DNA of 36,436 nucleotides, taken from contig JAEWFB010000380.1 in NCBI GenBank assembly GCA_023389095.1, forward strand, positions 1 to 36,436. Direction: 5' to 3'. The stretch is from Actinomycetes bacterium (lineage in GTDB: Bacteria; Actinomycetota; Actinomycetes; Actinomycetales; Dermatophilaceae). The position numbers and the translations under genes are program-made. The notes under the pieces were generated by a model. It was not told the DNA's origin. It ran no database searches and was given only the letters and a program-made list of their open reading frames with translations. Shown piece by piece: positions 32,938 through 36,436 of this stretch (the stretch's first letter is position 1; the number at the start of each line of letters is the position of its first letter).

Positions 32938-33633
32938 ATGAACACCGACCAGACCCAGCCCGGCCAGCCCCAGTCGTCGTGGCAGCCGCCCGCCATCCCG
33001 GTGCCGCCGGCCCCCGAGCCGCCGCGCAAGAGCTGGTTCGCCCGCCACAAGATCCTCACCGGCCTGCTGGCCCTCGTCCTCGTCGGCCTCCTCAGCCAGG
33101 CGTTCGGCAAGGGCGGCGACACGACGCCGACCGCGACCACCGGCGCCGCCGCGTCCGAGGGTGCGGCGTCGGACACGGGAGCGTCCGACCAGGCGTCGAC
33201 CGACGCATCGGCCGGGGACTCGGGGGAAGCTCCGGCTGAGGCGAAGGTGGGCCAGAAGGTCCGCGACGGCCAGTTCGAGTTCACCGTCACGAAGCTGCAG
33301 AAGGGCGTCAAGAGCGTCGGCGGCCAGTACGCGAACCAGAAGGCGCAGGGCCAGTACGTGCTCATCAAGGTCACCGTGACCAACATCGGCGACAAGGCTC
33401 AGCTGCTCGCCGACTCGTCGCAGAAGGTCAAGGACGCCAAGGGCCGCGAGTTCTCCACCGACACCACGGCCGGTATCTACCTCGAGGACAACAAGGTCTT
33501 CCTCAACGAGATCAACCCCGGCAACACCGTCAAGGGCACGCTCGTCTTCGACATGCCGAAGGACGCGAAGCCCGCGTCGATCGAGCTGCACGACTCCCCG
33601 TTCTCGGGCGGGGTCACGGTCCGGCTCGGCTGA
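32938..33633 (+). CDS. Membrane-anchored DUF4352 domain protein
   Basis: A 231-residue protein. It has a Pro/Gln-rich cytoplasmic head (residues 1-30), one membrane helix (about 39-56, ILTGLLALVLVGLLSQAF), an Ala/Ser/Thr/Asp-rich linker, then a DUF4352 immunoglobulin-like domain (VRDGQFEFTVTKL, YVLIKVTVTNIGDKAQ, GNTVKGTLVFDMPKDA). The domain is expected outside the membrane; its role is not known. It is divergent from the two-component operon, which makes regulation by it plausible. A strong stem-loop follows the stop. Confidence 0.85.
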   Translation: MNTDQTQPGQPQSSWQPPAIPVPPAPEPPRKSWFARHKILTGLLALVLVGLLSQAFGKGGDTTPTATTGAAASEGAASDTGASDQASTDASAGDSGEAPAEAKVGQKVRDGQFEFTVTKLQKGVKSVGGQYANQKAQGQYVLIKVTVTNIGDKAQLLADSSQKVKDAKGREFSTDTTAGIYLEDNKVFLNEINPGNTVKGTLVFDMPKDAKPASIELHDSPFSGGVTVRLG

Positions 33634-33656
33634 CGCTCCCGAGCCCGACCGCTGAG

Positions 33657-33695
33657 GGGTGGGTGCCGCGTGGTGAGGGGACGCGGCACCCACCC
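33657..33695 (+). terminator. Strong terminator stem-loop
   Basis: A perfect 15-base stem (33657-33671 with 33681-33695) has a 9-base loop of GGTGAGGGG. It starts 24 bases after the DUF4352 stop and lacks a U tract. Confidence 0.85.
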
Positions 33696-33789
33696 TGCGC
33701 CCGGACGGCTGCGTCGCGCGTCCGTGACGAGCCTCAGGCTGACGGTCGGTGTCTTGGCTTAGGGTCTGGGCCAGACAGGGGAGGACACG

Positions 33790-34476
33790 ATGACGGAAAA
33801 CCACTGGGCGCCGCCCGCACCAGAGATGGTGTCGAAGGCCAAGGAGCGGGCGCTAGCCGCAATGCGGTCGCCGGAGGCGGGACGCAAGCTCCGCCGCTTC
33901 TACGACACCAGCACTGACTACGCGGGTTCGAGTTTCACGATGATTGGCGTGAACTCACCTGACCGGATCGGCGCTGATGACCTCTTCGCCACGACGCTGC
34001 TGAGCGTCAAGGTGCCCGCTAAGGCGGCGCGGCTCCTGACCGGCGAAGGCCCGGTCCGGAGGGACGTCTCGTCAGCCCTCGGCGCTCTGCCGTCTGGTCC
34101 TCTGGAGAAGGTCGACGACGCAGGTCTGGCAGCGATGGAGGCCTTCTACCTCCATGTGAAGCACAACCTGGCGAAGGCCAACGTGAAGAAGTCCAACGCC
34201 TGGGTGGTCGCGAGCAAGCTGTGCGCTCGCAAGAGGCCTGACCTGTTCCCGGTGCGCGACAACGTCGTGTGCCGTCTGCTCGACATCCAACGTGCGAACA
34301 ACTTTCGTGTCGACTGGCTCGTGTTCGCCTCGCTCATGTCGGACCAGGACGTTCGCGACGCGATCGAGTCCGTCCGCGACGACGTAGCAGGAGCGGGGGA
34401 TGCGACGGTCGTTCTCGACGCCGAGCCGTTGAGACTGCTCGACGCGGCTCTCTGGAGCAGCGTCAAGATTGCGTGA
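33790..34476 (+). CDS. DUF6308 family protein, copy 2
   Basis: A 228-residue paralogue of the gene at 30008. It shares GADDLFATTLLSV, the middle DMEVFY/AMEAFY helix and the whole KLCARKRPDLFPVRDNVVC core, but differs in the C-terminal third. The ribosome-binding regions are alike too (CAGGGGAGGA before the ATG), so a recent segmental duplication or separate acquisition is likely. ATG 33790. Function unknown. Confidence 0.78.
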   Translation: MTENHWAPPAPEMVSKAKERALAAMRSPEAGRKLRRFYDTSTDYAGSSFTMIGVNSPDRIGADDLFATTLLSVKVPAKAARLLTGEGPVRRDVSSALGALPSGPLEKVDDAGLAAMEAFYLHVKHNLAKANVKKSNAWVVASKLCARKRPDLFPVRDNVVCRLLDIQRANNFRVDWLVFASLMSDQDVRDAIESVRDDVAGAGDATVVLDAEPLRLLDAALWSSVKIA

Positions 34477-34609
34477 ACTGACGCACTCGAGCGGGTCGAG
34501 CCGTTCAACGGCGCGCGGCCTGCTATCCATGCGGGACAAACGTAGGAGCCGTGTCGCCACGGCATTTCGGTTGGCGGGTAGATACCCGCTGCGACGAGGG
34601 GTTAGCCGT

Positions 34610-35239
34610 ATGACGTGGGTAGTGAAGCGACTCGTCCCAGTGGTGCTCATCGGGGTCCTGGTTGGCCTGGCGGCTTTCAGCCTGGCCAGCCGGTTCGACC
34701 TCAGGCTTCCGTTCCAGACGACTGCCGTCGACAGGAGTCAGCCCGCGCTGCTGAAGTCGATCGAGGGCCTCAGCCAGTACCACGCTGCGGTTGGCAACTT
34801 CGAAGTTGTGATCGACGATGCTCGGGATGTCGATTGGCTGCCGGACTTCGTGGCTGGTGAGCGCTCGTTGTTCGTCGCCGCCGGCACGGTCGACGCCTAC
34901 ATCGATTTCGGAGGCTTCGGCGACGGCGACCTCACGATGTCCGAGGACGGCAAGACCGTGAAGATCCGGCTTCCCAAGGCGGAACTCGACAAGCCGAACC
35001 TGGACGAGAAGCGCACGTATCTTTTCTCCAAGGAGCGCGGTGTGGTCAATCGGATTGCCGACGCCATGTCAACGCAGGACCAGCGCGAGCTCTACGCGAA
35101 GGCTGAGGACAAGCTCACGGCCGCGGCAAACGAGTCGGAGCTGACTAAGCAGGCAGACAAGAACACCAGAACGATGCTGGTCGGCATGTTCGAGGCACTC
35201 GGCATCAAGGCGACGTTCACCGACGAGTCCCCGGAGTAG
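34610..35239 (+). CDS. DUF4230 family protein with an N-terminal membrane anchor
   Basis: A 209-residue protein. One N-terminal membrane helix (VVKRLVPVVLIGVLVGLAAFSLAS) is followed by a DUF4230 domain: LLKSIEGLSQYHAAVGNFEVVID, LFVAAGTVDAYIDFGGF, VKIRLPKAELDKPNLD, and a helical tail. The ATG at 34610 is preferred because the upstream in-frame codons (from 34469) are Arg/Ser-rich and overlap the preceding gene. It is probably exported and anchored. Its role is unknown. Confidence 0.82.
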   Translation: MTWVVKRLVPVVLIGVLVGLAAFSLASRFDLRLPFQTTAVDRSQPALLKSIEGLSQYHAAVGNFEVVIDDARDVDWLPDFVAGERSLFVAAGTVDAYIDFGGFGDGDLTMSEDGKTVKIRLPKAELDKPNLDEKRTYLFSKERGVVNRIADAMSTQDQRELYAKAEDKLTAAANESELTKQADKNTRTMLVGMFEALGIKATFTDESPE

Positions 35240-35481
35240 CTGCGCGAGACGGCTGGCACTGCGACCACGTCCAACAAGCCATGGTCTGGTGGTTGGGGTC
35301 GTCGTCCTCGTCGCTCCGGGCAGGGTCGCCGGTTCAGGTGCTCGGCGATGACGACGTCGCGCACCACTGGGTCGGCCGTCGGCAGGTGCCGCATCCTCGA
35401 CAAAACGCCGCAAAGGCTTGCAGGCCGCTCTTACGATCGTCGGGCCGGACACCTCGACGACCCGCAGGCGATCGGAGCGCG

Positions 35482-36375
35482 ATGAGCACGCGACAGGCCG
35501 CCACTTTGCTCGGCGCCGGGCACCCGCGGGAGGCGGACGTCCTGCGGCTCGCCGTCGACATCGCCCGCCAGGCGGCCGCCGACGAGCCCTTCGCCGAGGA
35601 GCTCGTCCAGCGCATCGAGGTCGTCCTCGGCGCCGACGGGGGAGCCGGGCTCACGTCGTTCGGGCCGCACGTTCAGACCGGTGAGGCCCCGGCGGTGGTC
35701 GCGTCGGAGGGATGCGTGGTGCCGCTCGGCCAGGCGGAACGCGCCGCGCAGTACGCCGGCAGCCACCCGTCGATCGGGGCCATGCGCCGCATCGGCGTCA
35801 CCGGCCCGGTCCGCACGAGCGACCACGTGCGCATGGACCAGTTCTGGGACACCCCGGAGTTCGACGCGATGCACGGCTGGTTGCCCGACGGCCAGTTCCC
35901 GGTCGCCATCGCGCTGCACCTCAGCGCGACCGACCTCGTGTTCCTCGGGCTCCACCGCGGTCGGCGCGACTTCACCGACGACGACCTCGACGCGCTCGCC
36001 CTCATCCAGAGCATCGTCGCGCCAGCCCTCACGCTCAACGTGCGCCTCAAGGTGGCGCTCGCTCGGCTGGCCGCCGTCGAGGGCGTTGATGACCGCGCGG
36101 GCGGCAACGGCCCGAAGGATGCCGGCGCGGACGGCGGGCATGCCAGCGCTGTCGCGCAGCTCCCGACGCTCACCGCGCGCGAGCGACAGGTGCTGACGCT
36201 CGCCGCCCAAGGCCTGACGAGCCACGCCATCGGCCACCGCCTCGGCCTGAGCGAGCGCACCGTCCGCAAGCACCTGTCGTCCGTTTACGCGAAGACCGGC
36301 CTCCACGGTCGCGCGGCGGCGACCGCGTGGTGGGCAGCGAGCGGGGCAAGCCGCAGCGTCGCGCCGCATCGGTAG
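35482..36375 (+). CDS. LuxR-family regulator with a GAF-like N-terminal region
   Basis: A 297-residue transcriptional regulator. The C-terminal helix-turn-helix (about residues 231-285) reads LTARERQVLTLAAQGLTSHA, GHRLGLSERTVRKHL, SVYAKTGL. The N-terminal 200 residues have the layout of a GAF-like sensor (DEPFAEELVQRIEVVLGADGGAG, VAIALHLSATDLVFLGLHRG, DDDLDALALIQSIVAPAL), and no phosphorylatable aspartate set of a receiver domain is visible. ATG 35482 is chosen, as upstream codons lack bias. Ligand and targets are unknown. The 61 bases after it hold nothing recognisable. Confidence 0.85.
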   Translation: MSTRQAATLLGAGHPREADVLRLAVDIARQAAADEPFAEELVQRIEVVLGADGGAGLTSFGPHVQTGEAPAVVASEGCVVPLGQAERAAQYAGSHPSIGAMRRIGVTGPVRTSDHVRMDQFWDTPEFDAMHGWLPDGQFPVAIALHLSATDLVFLGLHRGRRDFTDDDLDALALIQSIVAPALTLNVRLKVALARLAAVEGVDDRAGGNGPKDAGADGGHASAVAQLPTLTARERQVLTLAAQGLTSHAIGHRLGLSERTVRKHLSSVYAKTGLHGRAAATAWWAASGASRSVAPHR

Positions 36376-36436
36376 GACCGCCGGGGTGTCGTTTCCGACA
36401 CCTAGTGTCCGTGGGCCGTGCCGCCCATCCTTGGTG

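Noticed and set aside
35092..35403. Minus frame across the end of the DUF4230 gene
   Set aside because: Mostly antisense of a supported gene.
1..36436. CRISPR array, tRNA or rRNA gene, prophage genes
   Set aside because: No regularly spaced short repeats with unique spacers, no cloverleaf or rRNA-like sequence noticed, and no integrase or phage structural genes were seen; a tool scan could still find a small RNA.

Overview
The window is high-GC DNA with the gene density, GTG starts and gene families of an actinobacterium. The mix of a 13E12/DUF222-HNH protein, CUT1 sugar ABC genes without their own ATPase, and NarL/LuxR two-component genes suggests a soil or environmental member of the Micrococcales, possibly Intrasporangiaceae-like. 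That placement is inference by eye; no ribosomal RNA or other marker gene is present.

Left part (1-12000) is ordinary accessory metabolism. It holds a GH38 alpha-mannosidase (minus strand), a DUF222/HNH protein whose start is overlapped by a LexA-type SOS box, a cluster of direct repeats, a two-gene SPFH plus ribbon-helix-helix operon behind a readable promoter, and a LacI-controlled sugar operon. That operon (binding lipoprotein, two permeases, GH32-like hydrolase) has two operator-like palindromes in front of it.

Centre (12348-28467) is a defence island with more AT-rich codons than its flanks, by eye. It opens with a Vsr repair endonuclease, a truncated and frameshifted 5' stub of a dcm-type cytosine methyltransferase, and a decayed piece of an ISL3-family transposase. 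Next comes a tight three-gene operon (13395-22781): an 819-aa P-loop ATPase, a 496-aa protein and an 1802-aa protein with a PD-(D/E)XK-like motif and a C-terminal HerA/FtsK-type ATPase. The trio resembles the restriction half (DndFGH/DptFGH, perhaps SspFGH) of phosphorothioate-based defence. No phosphorothioation genes (cysteine desulfurase, DndC/SspD-like, DndB, DndD, DndE) occur in the window, and the first ATPase carries an N-terminal domain of a kind I associate with McrA-like/HNH type IV restriction proteins. The neighbourhood is 5-methylcytosine biology. This trio is the best candidate for a previously undescribed system.

A 1.1-kb decayed stretch separates the trio from a second defence cluster: a 78-aa conserved-looking protein, a 79-aa winged-helix protein, an MvaI/BcnI-family restriction enzyme, an intact cytosine-C5 methyltransferase that appears to start at ATT, and a PD-(D/E)XK protein.

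Right part (28581-36375) holds three short uncharacterised genes, two DUF6308 paralogues on either side of a NarL-type two-component system and a DUF4352 protein, a DUF4230 protein and a LuxR-type regulator. Strong stem-loops mark operon ends at 6399-6460, 29914-29949 and 33657-33695.
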